Below are positions 45,379-55,156 of a stretch of DNA of 64,000 nt, one piece after another. The notes under the pieces are model-generated. The model saw only the letters and a program-made list of their open reading frames with translations, did no database searches and was not told the origin of the DNA. Origin of the DNA: Fragilaria radians (lineage: Eukaryota; Bacillariophyta; Fragilariophyceae; Fragilariales; Fragilariaceae); NCBI GenBank assembly GCA_900642245.1, contig CAAAJI010000002.1, positions 132,438-196,437 on the forward strand, in the 5' to 3' direction. A program made the position numbers and the translations under genes. The stretch's first letter is position 1. Every line of letters begins with the position of its first letter.

Positions 45379-46548
45379 AACTTTGACTCAGTGAACTCAA
45401 ACTCTTCACCTAAAATCAAATAATCTGTATTCTGTAAGAATGAAAGAAAAGGTATCTCTGTTTCATCAAAATAATCTCGCTGGCATATTCGAATGTGCAA
45501 CGTTGATGTACCAATAATTCTGAAACGTATTACGACGATTGTTCTATCAGAAATCTATCAGAATGAACGATTTTATCAAATAGTGATGTAAGAAAATTGT
45601 CGCTTCTCATACAACCCCCAACACAACTTTCATCGTGTTGTCTCTAAAATTCGAAACAGTTTGATACTTTCTGAGGGAGATCCCTTGAGAATTTTTTGTT
45701 TTAAAATTCGAAAATTGAGGGAGGTTTTATACATATTCTATGAAGTTTAACTTTATCTAATTTCCTTCTTGCAAAGTCTACTTGTTCTCCCATCCCACAG
45801 GATTCATTAGGCTTACTATTTTGAGCATATACAGAGGGGCATGTAGTGCTTAACTGCTCAGCCATCCCAAGTAAAGTAAAGGAATTTATTAATACTTTCA
45901 CATATATTTAAGGACAGTAAACCTCAAATGCTTTTACGATTTGGAATCTAACTCCAAGCATGAATTATTAGCAAGAACAAACTCCTGAAGAAAAGAAAAT
46001 TAATTCAAGCTCTAGTAAAGACCGTAAACAGTCATATGCTATGGTCAAATGTGGTGGAATTGCTTCACTTTCTGAGGTCCTTACAGAGTCACAGATTTCT
46101 TTTGGGATAATAATTAACAACATACATCCTACGGTTTATATCATTAGATTCTTGCCTCTATGTTCTCACACTTCATGTTGTACTTCCATTCTTTCCTTCC
46201 AACTAGACATCAAACTGTTGGATGCAATTATCCAAAGGTTTGAGTAACAAGACTGGTTTTGACAGGGAAGTAATTGTGATGAAATTCATTCCTTCAATTG
46301 AAGTTGAGGTTTAATAGAACATTTTGTGAAGTTGTTATCGTCCATGTTTCAATATGCTATTATGGCGGGAAATCACCGAAAGGAAATCTCCTAATTCTAA
46401 TCACTGTGTTGTTAAACGTAACGGCCAATTACTCGTAGATGTATTATGGAGTTCTTGCATCAGGGGAAAATAGCATAGTTATTTGACCCAATAGGCAAGA
46501 CAGCACAAACATTCGATACGCTTTCTTTGTGTTTTCAAATCTCTACAC
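45379..46548. other. Intergenic, nothing recognised
   Basis: About 1.2 kb between PEX12 and the palmitoyltransferase gene, both on the plus strand. AT-rich, no supported gene or repeat. The last part should carry the palmitoyltransferase promoter. Confidence 0.5.
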
Positions 46549-47599
46549 ATGCGTACATATTTCGAGGACGAAGCTTCAATAGATAAGTTGCACGATACAG
46601 ATAAAATATATCTCGACGACGATCACATTGACGAGTTACCAAAGGAACAAAATCGTTATGATCGGCTTCATCCTGAGACAAGTCATGCCCCACCATTAAT
46701 GGATGAAGATGTTGCACCAAATCGGAAAAAACAGTGAGTGACGAAGAGAATAAATCTACATAATTCATATATGAATAGATGCGTACATTTTGTTTTTAAC
46801 TTTAATTACTAAGGCACCCTTCCTTTCTTGTTTCAAGGTATGCTGTCTCCGCGAGGTGGGAGCGTGAAGTTGCAACAAACGGTCCTCTACGAGATGTACA
46901 CTCTTACTTCTGTTGCTGTGCCAAACGGCTTGGAAACATGTTTGTGTTGTTAGAAAGACCAGATGGAAGTCCCTTTATAATTGCCGGACCATGTTGGCCT
47001 TTCTGCATGACAGTAACTGTTCCATTGATACTTGGAATATCAGGACTTGTTACCTACTTTGTTCTTTTCAACAAGGACGTGGGTCTGGTAAGTCATGATT
47101 CAAAAGATAAACGTTATCCATCGACATTTTCTTATCCTAATCCCTTTTCACGTTTCTCGGAATTTTTGTTGATAGCCTAGATGGGTAGCATTCATCTATC
47201 TACCTTTCCTGTGTATCGTTCTTTTAGCTCTTTTCATGGTAAGCTGCCGAGATCCAGGACTCATGGAGCGAGTAACTGACGAAGAAGCAGGTCAGGGCGG
47301 ATGGTACTGGAATGAGCAAGTTGGGAGCTTTCGACCTCCCGGGGCTCTCTATTGCAGAGAATGTGGGGTGAGTCTTTATATTTTGTTGTTAACATCCTTC
47401 CAGAAAAGAGATTCACACTGGTGTTTAGGTTTTGATTGAGGGATATGATCACTTGTGTCCCTGGACAGGTACAGGTATTGGCCACGGAAACATGTTGGCA
47501 TTTAAAGTTTTTGTCGTTGTCATAAACATGATGTGCTACTTTAGCATTGCACTTGTTGCCTATGTTTTGCTGGATGGACTCGGCTCAGGAACGAGGTAA
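46549..47599 (+). CDS. Divergent DHHC-type palmitoyltransferase (DHLC variant)
   Basis: Four exons, 46549-46733, 46838-47087, 47176-47367 and 47429-47599, with introns of 104, 88 and 61 nt, all GT...AG and in phase, give 265 residues. The acidic N-terminus (to residue 60) is followed by a hydrophobic pair near residues 95-140 (GPCWPFCMTVTVPLILGI), a third segment near 148-170 and a last near 225-255. Between them lies the catalytic loop: ALYCRECGVLIEGYDHLCPW followed by TGTGIGHGN. S-acyltransferases use the Cys of DHHC to transfer palmitate to cytosolic Cys. Here DHHC is DHLC, with the catalytic Cys kept. The upstream CxxC, the Cys of the usual NNCV, and the Cys of GNCIG are absent, leaving only CxxC of the zinc ligands. 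Such reduced versions exist in some protists. A stop follows directly; a further 3' exon is not excluded. Confidence 0.75.
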
Positions 47600-47610
47600 A
47601 AGCCATTTTG

Positions 47611-47640
47611 CCTTAAATGAAGTAATAACTTCATTTAAGG
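47611..47640. repeat. Perfect 13-bp hairpin downstream of palmitoyltransferase
   Basis: CCTTAAATGAAGT (47611-47623) and ACTTCATTTAAGG (47628-47640) are exact reverse complements with the loop AATA. The hairpin starts 12 bases after the stop codon, so it is probably in the 3' UTR. Confidence 0.92.
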
Positions 47641-48216
47641 ACATTTTGCAAATTGATAAAGGATATGTCGTGCAATACTTCTCTTTGCCATTTGCAAATA
47701 TTGAAAAGGAAAACTCTCCTAGCTTTTCATAATCCATAATTCAAGAGATCCATCGATAGATAAAAATCGCAAATTGAAGGATATATATCAGAAAGAGAGT
47801 GTGATCACCCGAGAATCGTATTTTCCAAGACTCTTCCTATTGCATATCTTTTAATCCTACACTTCTTGAAACGTTTATCTAGAGGGGAAATGTATTTAAT
47901 GTTGCTTCCAGGATCCTAAACCTCGGTTGAAAATTCAGCTATAATTAACAGTCAAATTTACATACATTGTATCATATCGATAAATATGGAAAATATGTCC
48001 GCTATTTGTTTTGAAATACATGTTCCATTCAATTTCCTCTTCCAAAAAGATGCTTTAACTGAACGTTTCATAATTTCGTGTCTTTCCGGATACATTCATT
48101 TTTCAGGATTTACTTTAACAGACATGAACAAATCACTTTCTTCACAAAATTTGTATTAGTCTAAATCAAAACAAAAATGATAAGAGCTTTCCAAGATTTT
48201 CCTGTTCTAGTTTATT
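47641..48216. other. Intergenic between convergent genes
   Basis: About 580 bases holding the 3' flanks of the palmitoyltransferase (+) and the Ldh_2 gene (-). AT-rich, no other feature recognised. Confidence 0.5.
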
Positions 48217-49299
48217 TTATGGTAAACCTTCTTTTGCTGTTTTGCAAATAGAATCCCAGATCTTTTGTGGAATCGGTAAAACACCTGTTTCCATTCGGGA
48301 TTTTGCTATTTCTGACGAGCGCTCACCTGGAATTCGAATATTTACACCTGAGGCTTTCACAGTATCAAGGATTGATTTTGACTTATCTCGAAAATTATCT
48401 ACTAACATATCCGGTTGAATAGCTATGAAAGTGTGACCCCATGACTTAGCAGTCTTTTTGGACTCTACCTGTCCTAATACGGCTCCACCGCTTAAAGCTC
48501 CTGCTAAAAGCTCCACACATAGTGATAATCCAGCTCCCTTATGCCCTCCAAAAGTTGCAATCGCTCCCCCTTCAAAAGGCTTATTGGGGTCTGTTGTCCA
48601 ATTCCCATTTTCGTCGTAAGCAACATGAGGAGGCAGAGGCTCACCTTTGGACTTTGCCGTCAAGACCCCAAATAACGCGATTGCAGACGTTGCCATATCA
48701 AAAGAAAACGTGCCATCTGAGGTTGGTACAGCTACAGCGAGAGGATTTGTTCCGAAAACTGGTTTGCCCCCTGGTGCAGCAGCCACGAATTCAGGGGAAT
48801 TAGCAAGTGCGATCCCTATTACACCTTTCTTCGCCATGCGGTTGACGTAAAAGGCTAGTTGTCCCGAGGATGTCGATGAATTATAAGACGAAACAATCGA
48901 TATAGGAGATATTCCACCTAAGACTTTTTCTGTCGCCAAATCTGCAGCACGAACCGCAGCAAGCATTCCGGGAGCCTGGTTGGCATTCACTACAGCAGAT
49001 GTTGGCGTCTCCCTCTCTATGCTCGGCTTCGAGGCATCCGATGACGGTGCCATCATAGCAGGCTGGTACATCTTGACAAGGCCCTGATTGTTTCCACATA
49101 TTTCGGCAGCGGTCATAATTTCAGCTTGAAGTTTGGCATCGTCATCATCCCAACCAATTTTTTTAAGTGCCATTGCAGTAGTGGACATTGCCTCATCGAT
49201 TGATATATGTACAAAGCCAGGTTGATCAACTGAAAAGAATCTTTTGCATAAGGATACGCCTAGACGCTGAGACAACAGCGTTCTGGAATAGGACATCAT
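48217..49299 (-). CDS. Ldh_2-family (malate/L-lactate/ureidoglycolate-type) NAD(P) oxidoreductase
   Basis: Single exon, 360 residues from ATG. Residues 1-25 look like a mitochondrial presequence (basic, Ser and Leu rich, ending RFFSV). The rest follows the Ldh_2 fold: helical N-part, then VVNANQAPGMLAA, IGIALANSPEFVAA, GTNPLAVAVPT and FDMATSAIALFGVLTAKSKG, and a C-terminal GGHKGAGLSLCVELLAGAL. This family is NAD(P)-dependent and acts on 2-hydroxyacids, but is unrelated to classic LDH/MDH. In most members the N-part contains SHG, with the active-site His. Here the matching place reads GNNQGLVKMYQPAM, so the His is missing. That pattern may mark a subfamily with another substrate. No intron needed. 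Confidence 0.88.
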   Translation of the reverse strand: MMSYSRTLLSQRLGVSLCKRFFSVDQPGFVHISIDEAMSTTAMALKKIGWDDDDAKLQAEIMTAAEICGNNQGLVKMYQPAMMAPSSDASKPSIERETPTSAVVNANQAPGMLAAVRAADLATEKVLGGISPISIVSSYNSSTSSGQLAFYVNRMAKKGVIGIALANSPEFVAAAPGGKPVFGTNPLAVAVPTSDGTFSFDMATSAIALFGVLTAKSKGEPLPPHVAYDENGNWTTDPNKPFEGGAIATFGGHKGAGLSLCVELLAGALSGGAVLGQVESKKTAKSWGHTFIAIQPDMLVDNFRDKSKSILDTVKASGVNIRIPGERSSEIAKSRMETGVLPIPQKIWDSICKTAKEGLP

Positions 49300-52081
49300 G
49301 GCTGAAACACTTTTGAAACCCTTTTTCCGTTAGAGTTTCAATATTAGTGTTACTCAGTAGGAGATACGAATCAGATTGGATTCTAAATTTCACAAATCAA
49401 CGTGGCAACCATACTAAAAACCGATATTGCATTGAAATATCATCATGAAATCTTGATTGAGGTGCATTAAGCCTAAATAATAATTTCATGCCTTCTAGCT
49501 GCTAACCACCAAATTCGATGTCATTCCATGCGAGTGATAATCCCAAAATCACTAGCGCAGCAAGAAAGCAGATATAGTTTCACCTTAGAAAAATCTAGTC
49601 TCCAGTCCTGACCATTGCCATATCAACACGTATGTAAATCCATATCTTCAAATCAGTATTTCTTTAACGTAAGAAATAGTGAAAAGGTACACACTTTTTT
49701 TCTTATCATGATGAGGATTTAAAATGGTAACTGAGACCTTCCCTTCATAGAATTCTATATGGACCAACTTCTCCTTGGCTTGCAAGACTTCAACAACATG
49801 TCGTTTGCTACTCTAAAAAACTTTGAATTCTGAATAGCGACAATAATCTGTCTGCAAATTAAAAATTAACAGATCAAGAAACATCGAAAAAGTAACGGGT
49901 TTCGCATGGATTTACCAGAAACACAAGGTTTGACGAATTGAAATTTTGGACCATTTCCTTGCTGATTGTACTCTCCAAAGCAGAGTTTTCTGAAGCTCCT
50001 GGCAAACGATAGACATCACAGCCTAAGGACATTCAAATGCAAAATCCGATAAATATATCATCAATCATTTTACTAAAAACATCAAAACAGCATTAAAATA
50101 AAATATGGTATATAGGAAGCCCTCAATAAGGCGGACACGCATTTGATCATTCTATTCTATGCACTTATGACAGCATTCAACAAAGATTCTCCTGCAACAC
50201 AGTATAGCAACAAACTCTAATCGGAAAGTAACAGAGAGAGTCTTACAATTAAATCATCTAAAGGCATACTAAATCATGGTACATTGTGCAAGAGAAGTTA
50301 GCAATTATCACAAGGCGGAATCTGAACCTGTTGAAGACCGATAATCTTAGACCACGAAATTCTTCTAAATTCAACAGAATGAGAGTAAAAAGTGAAAACA
50401 AAGAATGAAAGCTGGAAAGCTATAAAAGTTTAATTCGCATTTTTCATAAGTGGAAGCTACATGTATGCTTGAGATGTAGCATGGAAATAATTTTGAACCC
50501 TTCTTTTCATATCCATTTTACATCCGCCATCACTTTGTTTAACACTGAAATAGGCTGGCACTGAAACGCCCCTAAGGAAAATAATATAAAGTCAGTGAAA
50601 CCTAGATTTTACGCCATCCAATATTTACATCTAACTTGAGTTGACTGCTGAAGGCTACCCTCACAAAGACTCTTACCTAAGCGGCCGGTATACAACTTCG
50701 ATAGTCCGATTTGAAGGTGCACTTGACTGCCAGCTCTTACACGGTTTCTACACTCAATATATCTCCCCTTTTTTCTATGCAAAATCTATTTCTTCAATTT
50801 CGATTCAGAACCTTATATTTAGAGTTTTTTCTTGTGCATACTTCACATGCATCTTGCAACTGCACTTCAGGGAGGGGGTTTCCTTTGCTCGAGATGTTTC
50901 TTGAAGGTTCTGTGGAGTTAACCCTTGCAGTTTATATTAACTGGCATAATCATTTCCATCCTTTACCACTCTATGGATGGCTCCTAGAATTCAGAAAGTC
51001 TTGTCATTTGAACTTGGGTCTAAGTCTCAATTTTTCAAGATGACTTCATCAATAAGATTTGGTATTCAAATCGTAGAAACGTTTAAGATGAAAGAGTTCC
51101 TATACATTTATGTTTTTTACAATAGCATTTTTTCAATGCAACAGTTGGTAATGAAATCATTAAGCCAATTGTCGAGTTACCACCTCCAAGTTAAGTGGAA
51201 TCCATGCAAGCTGGAATATTCCTAACCATTAAAATTGTATGACTTAATACTTCCCAATTTATACTTCTGCATCCTGCAAATTCATCTTGGCATATATCTT
51301 ACTGCTCATTTCAAATCCCTTCATTGCTCAAAAAATCTCATAATTGACAGCTCGGGCGAAGTTGTTGTTGGAACTGATACCAGGGACTTGTCTGTGTCCC
51401 GATGCCGTCACACTGGCTTAAAGGATGTCGTTTTTTTTTATGAAACGCCTACTTACCTTGACACTGCCAATCATTTCAGATTCATTAATTCACTTACAAA
51501 TTCTTCAGATTCATCGCTTTAAGCTGCTTGTGCATAGACTCTCAACATTTTTTCTCGTCTTTAAAGCAGGATATTTATTCATTGTATCTCTTTGCCTGGT
51601 TCAAGATCATTTCCTTTCCTGAATTTGGTTTGCAATGCCTTAAAATGTGATTTTTCAACTTGAGCGTACAAACGCCTGACGAAATGTCAGAGACTTTACA
51701 GTTAACTTAGATTTTTTCCCTCCACTAGAAAAAGCCTAGATTTTCTTGAACTTTTGCTGTTTTTTAATTGGGTGTCATAAAAATCGAATGGAAAAAGGTT
51801 TTTGTTTCGATGTGTGAACGACTTTCCAAACTTCATTCCCAGACAATCATCTTTTCATTCAAATGAACGAGTTTGATTGGTCTATTGAAGAGAAAGTTTG
51901 ACTGAAATATCACAGCTACATTATTGTTTCGTGGTTTTCGAACAGGAATTCTAAACATTCCGCCAAGGTTTTCAACTTATTAAATGTGGCGCATAAATCA
52001 CTTTGTCAATCTTCTCTCTCTCATTCTCTCAATTTCCTTGGAAAATACCTAAGGATCCATCGATCTGAATATTTTGTTTAA
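49300..52081. other. Region without firm gene; weak signs of small-exon gene(s) on minus strand
   Basis: No long frame fits a known domain. Several minus-strand stretches have good splice signals. Besides the candidate listed at 50457-50996, an ATG at 50032 opens a 39-codon exon to 49916. A 64-nt intron (49852-49915, GTAAAT donor, TTTGCAG acceptor) follows, then a short exon ends in TAG at 49813, giving about 51 residues. Its intron length is typical for this window, but the peptide is unrecognised. Plus-strand frames at 50641-51622 look spurious. Confidence 0.3.
50457..50996 (-). CDS. Possible 3' end of a small-exon gene, unknown
   Basis: Reading the minus strand, exon 50726-50677 joins in phase to exon 50571-50457 across a 105-nt intron (GTAAGAG donor, TTTTCCTTAG acceptor). 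The joined reading is ...NRTIEVVYRPLRGVSVPAYF, then 35 more residues to a TAG. An upstream exon ending near 50830 or 50837 (reading PLPEVQLQDACE) can also be joined in phase, and before it a very short one. No domain is recognised and exon sizes are unusually small for this window. This is a suggestion only, resting on frame continuity and splice consensus. Confidence 0.25.
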
Positions 52082-54470
52082 ATGATGATTACAAACTGCC
52101 ATTCTACTTTGTACTCGCCACCATGTAATAGAGATTGGCAAAGGACAAATAGCATCTACTCAAATGCGGCACGATCAACAAGACAAGTTTCAGAAAAACA
52201 GATTTCTTTTTGTTTACCAATACAAGATGCTTCATACTCATCTCCATCATTTATCCCATCAAGCTATAACCAAGCATGCATCACGCACAAAGTTTTTGTT
52301 CCTTATCTTGCAGTAGATGGTAGGCGCATTTCTCCTCGTCATACCTTTGTGCCCCTGCGATCGCAGCCTGAAGTGCATACTTCTCTTTTGCAACCCCTCA
52401 AACAAAATCGCTCGGAATTACAAGATTTTTCGCCCGTTAACATGAAACTGTCGCCAACTCAAACTATCCTAACTACGTCCACAATGGAATCGTCTGACGA
52501 GACAAGTATTGAGCAAGCCAAGAGAAATGTTGATCAGTGTTTTTGTCCTATAAAAGCTGTGAAAGGAGAAAACAACTTTGAGATATCGTCCTTTCACCGG
52601 GCGCTTTGGCGTCCACCCAATAGCATTAGCTTCTGCAATCAAATTGAGAAAGAAAATCAAGTTTATCACCATAGAAACGTAACACCACTTGTACCTTACG
52701 TGGGAGCTTTTTTTAATCCCGATTCAGCCTCCATAGTGTCGAATATCCAAGGCGAACAAGATTCAATTCGAAAATCTCGGATGAAGACTGAAATGTGCCT
52801 TCATTATATTAACAAGACAACTTGTCCATTCGGTCTAAATTGCACATATGCTCATGGCGAAGAAGAGCTGCAGCTCACCAAGTTAATTGACCTACATGAG
52901 GCAGGGTTGGTAGACGCTTCCACTTATCGGACCACCCCTTGCCTCGCCTTTGTCTCAACTGGTTCCTGGTAAGTGATTTTCTTTTTTGTGATTTTTTGCA
53001 CGTCGTTAAGTTCTGAACTTTTTGCTACTTTTCCTCCTTTGGCTCCATAATGATACAGTCCTTTTGGAAAGCGGTGCCATGGTATACATGACCCACGTGT
53101 TTCTGGAACCGTACAGTCGTGGCTTCCACATACAGAAACTCAAGGAAACACCATCGCAACAGACATAAACGTGGATGCTCTCCATCAAAAGAGACTCTAC
53201 TCCATTCTATGCAATAACCCATTTGGTACAATGTTTACATTTGGCGAAACCTCATTCGACAAGATATATGATATAATTTGCAATTGCTCTCCAGCCAATA
53301 ACATTGGTAAAAGTATCAAGCATAGAACTGTACTCCTAAAGGAGTTCCATATAGTATCGATTGCGCTCCAGATGAGAGGTGAATCTACTTTTCATTTTAA
53401 GTTTCGTCCCCAGCATGTTGTACACGACGAACTCTGTATGATCCTTCAAAAACGGGCGTTCCGTTTGATTAATGAAGAGGCAGTCGAAATCAACCTTGAA
53501 AAGTACAATCCCCTTTCTGTTGACAATATTATGGTTAGTGAAATTGCTTTCGGACCAGATTGCGATCCTTCGGTCCGAGATGTGGCCTTGTGGTTTGGTA
53601 TTTTGGATTCTGAAGTTGTTGAATGCACTGCACAGCAAGCGAAACGCTTCCGTTGGAAGCGAGGGTTGTGCAGCAAGAAAGGGACTAAGGAAAAAACTGC
53701 AAGTTCAAAATTTGACTTGCTCGAATGCTTTAATATGATACGGCCCTCGGAACACAATGCATATCAGTTCACGACTCATGCACTAACACATCGATTGCAT
53801 ACCATCAAAGCTCTAAACAATGTAGAAGCTAGCGATCGCTTGCAGACTCTAAAACAACTCGAAAAGGAAAAGAAATACTTAAAATTCAGGTTTGGCAATC
53901 TAGTTCGATCCTGGGAGTGTTTGAGTTGGCCGCCAACTGAGGGTCGTGAAAAGTTTGACAGATCCACAAGTGTTCCTAGTGTGGATGCACAATACTCTCC
54001 TTCGTCGACAAACTTGAAGGGAAACAATAGCGTTGCTTCAAATATTTGGCAATCATTTGTAGCGCTTGACCTTTCTGTTCCATCGGAGCAAGGCCTGAGA
54101 GTAAGTTAATCGGACTTGAACTATCTCTGCTTTCATACTGACTTCATTTCTCACACAAAAACAGAATAAAAACTGTTATGCTTGTCCCCAAACCGAGGTT
54201 TCGGCAAAGCGACTTGCAGCGTTTAAAAGGTTGGCGGAGGGATTCTCTTTAGATTCTTGCTCAGCAAAACAGAATAGTTTCCCTCATATAACTGCAAATT
54301 ATAACGGCTTCAAGATTTATGGAGTTCATGAGACTCAGATACATCGCTGTTGGAAGTCTCTACTAATTGAATCCGATTCGAGAGAATTAAACGAATGGGA
54401 TATTGTCAGCGATCATTTCCAAAACTCAAGAAGCCGTAAAGTACTCTCTATCCTACAATCATCACAATAA
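52082..54470 (+). CDS. Tandem CCCH zinc-finger protein
   Basis: Three exons, 52082-52968, 53059-54100 and 54165-54470, with 90- and 64-nt introns (both GTAAGT donors), give 744 residues. Tandem C3H fingers usually bind AU-rich or other single-stranded RNA and control mRNA decay or translation. Finger 1 near residues 240-262 is CLHYINKTTCPFGLNCTYAH (C-x8-C-x5-C-x3-H). Finger 2 near 285-305 is CLAFVSTGSCPFGKRCHGIH with the same spacing; its second Cys codon is split by intron 1. The spacer between fingers is about 27 residues. The 240 residues before are Ser/Thr rich. The long C-terminal part (about 430 residues) has some basic, possibly folded stretches but no recognised domain. Both fingers sitting in CPFG blocks recalls TIS11-like proteins, but the large C-terminus does not. 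Confidence 0.85.
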
Positions 54471-54760
54471 CCAATCTGTGAAATCTCCATTGTAGATTAA
54501 GCTTGTCATGATTAACTCGGGCTTATCTACAGCGAGAGTAAATAACAATATTCGCCCAGCATTTCAATACTTCCTTAAGGAAATTAGTCGGCATCAATGA
54601 TAGAAAGCATACGATTTAGAAATCATTGCAAGGACGCGTTATTACCAAAACAAAAGATAATTTATTTGACTTTTCTTGTCTCAATCTAGTATTCAAAACC
54701 AAATACCATAATCTTGAAAAGTTTCCAAGGACCTTTTTCCTAGACCACTTAAATTCTTTC
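54471..54760. other. Intergenic between convergent genes
   Basis: 290 bases between the CCCH gene (+) and the SNARE-like gene (-). Nothing recognised. Confidence 0.5.
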
Positions 54761-55156
54761 TTAGCAAAAGAAGCTTCCTCCACATTTGATGATCCTGAGA
54801 AGAAGCACAAAGTCCACCAAAGCCAGAATTGAAATGATAGCGTACAAACGACATCTATGTTGCCTCTTTCTCAATGCCAGATCTTCGATTTCTCGCTTAG
54901 CACTCTCCGTCGCTTCTCTCATTTTCCAGACGTCATCGTGTGCACCTTTAATTTGGTGTCGTTGCACATGCATTTGTGACAAAACTGAGTTCGCTGCTGC
55001 TTCAGCTTGGTATTGAGTCTTGACGGAGTCAAGAATTACATTGGTTTGTTGTTCCGCATATGTTGTCCTTCCAGGAGGAGAGTAAGTTCCTGCTCCTTGT
55101 TGATATGAATGATATCGGCTGCTTAAATTGTTGGAATCATTGTTCACAGTGTACAT
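54761..55156 (-). CDS. Short tail-anchored SNARE-like protein (Vti1/Qb-like)
   Basis: 131 residues from ATG. The N-terminal 40 residues are polar and disordered (YHSYQQGAGTYSPPGRTTYA). Residues about 45-105 form one amphipathic helix with the SNARE-like run VLSQMHVQRHQIKGAHDDVW then KMREATESAKREIEDLALRK. A hydrophobic anchor follows (LYAIISILALVDFVLLLRII) and a short Cys-containing tail. The MH-x-QR-x-QI pattern and the spacing to the membrane resemble Vti1-type Qb-SNAREs, which drive Golgi and endosome fusion. The usual N-terminal three-helix domain is missing, so the protein is about 90 residues shorter than Vti1. When aligned to Vti1 the central layer falls on Arg or nearby residues rather than the expected Gln or Asp. 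A SNARE call is therefore moderate. Confidence 0.62.
   Translation of the reverse strand: MYTVNNDSNNLSSRYHSYQQGAGTYSPPGRTTYAEQQTNVILDSVKTQYQAEAAANSVLSQMHVQRHQIKGAHDDVWKMREATESAKREIEDLALRKRQHRCRLYAIISILALVDFVLLLRIIKCGGSFFC

Noticed and set aside
50641..51622. Overlapping plus-strand frames of 65-110 codons
   Set aside because: Phe/Ser/Leu-rich, mutually overlapping, no homology seen; splice signals on the opposite strand explain the region better.
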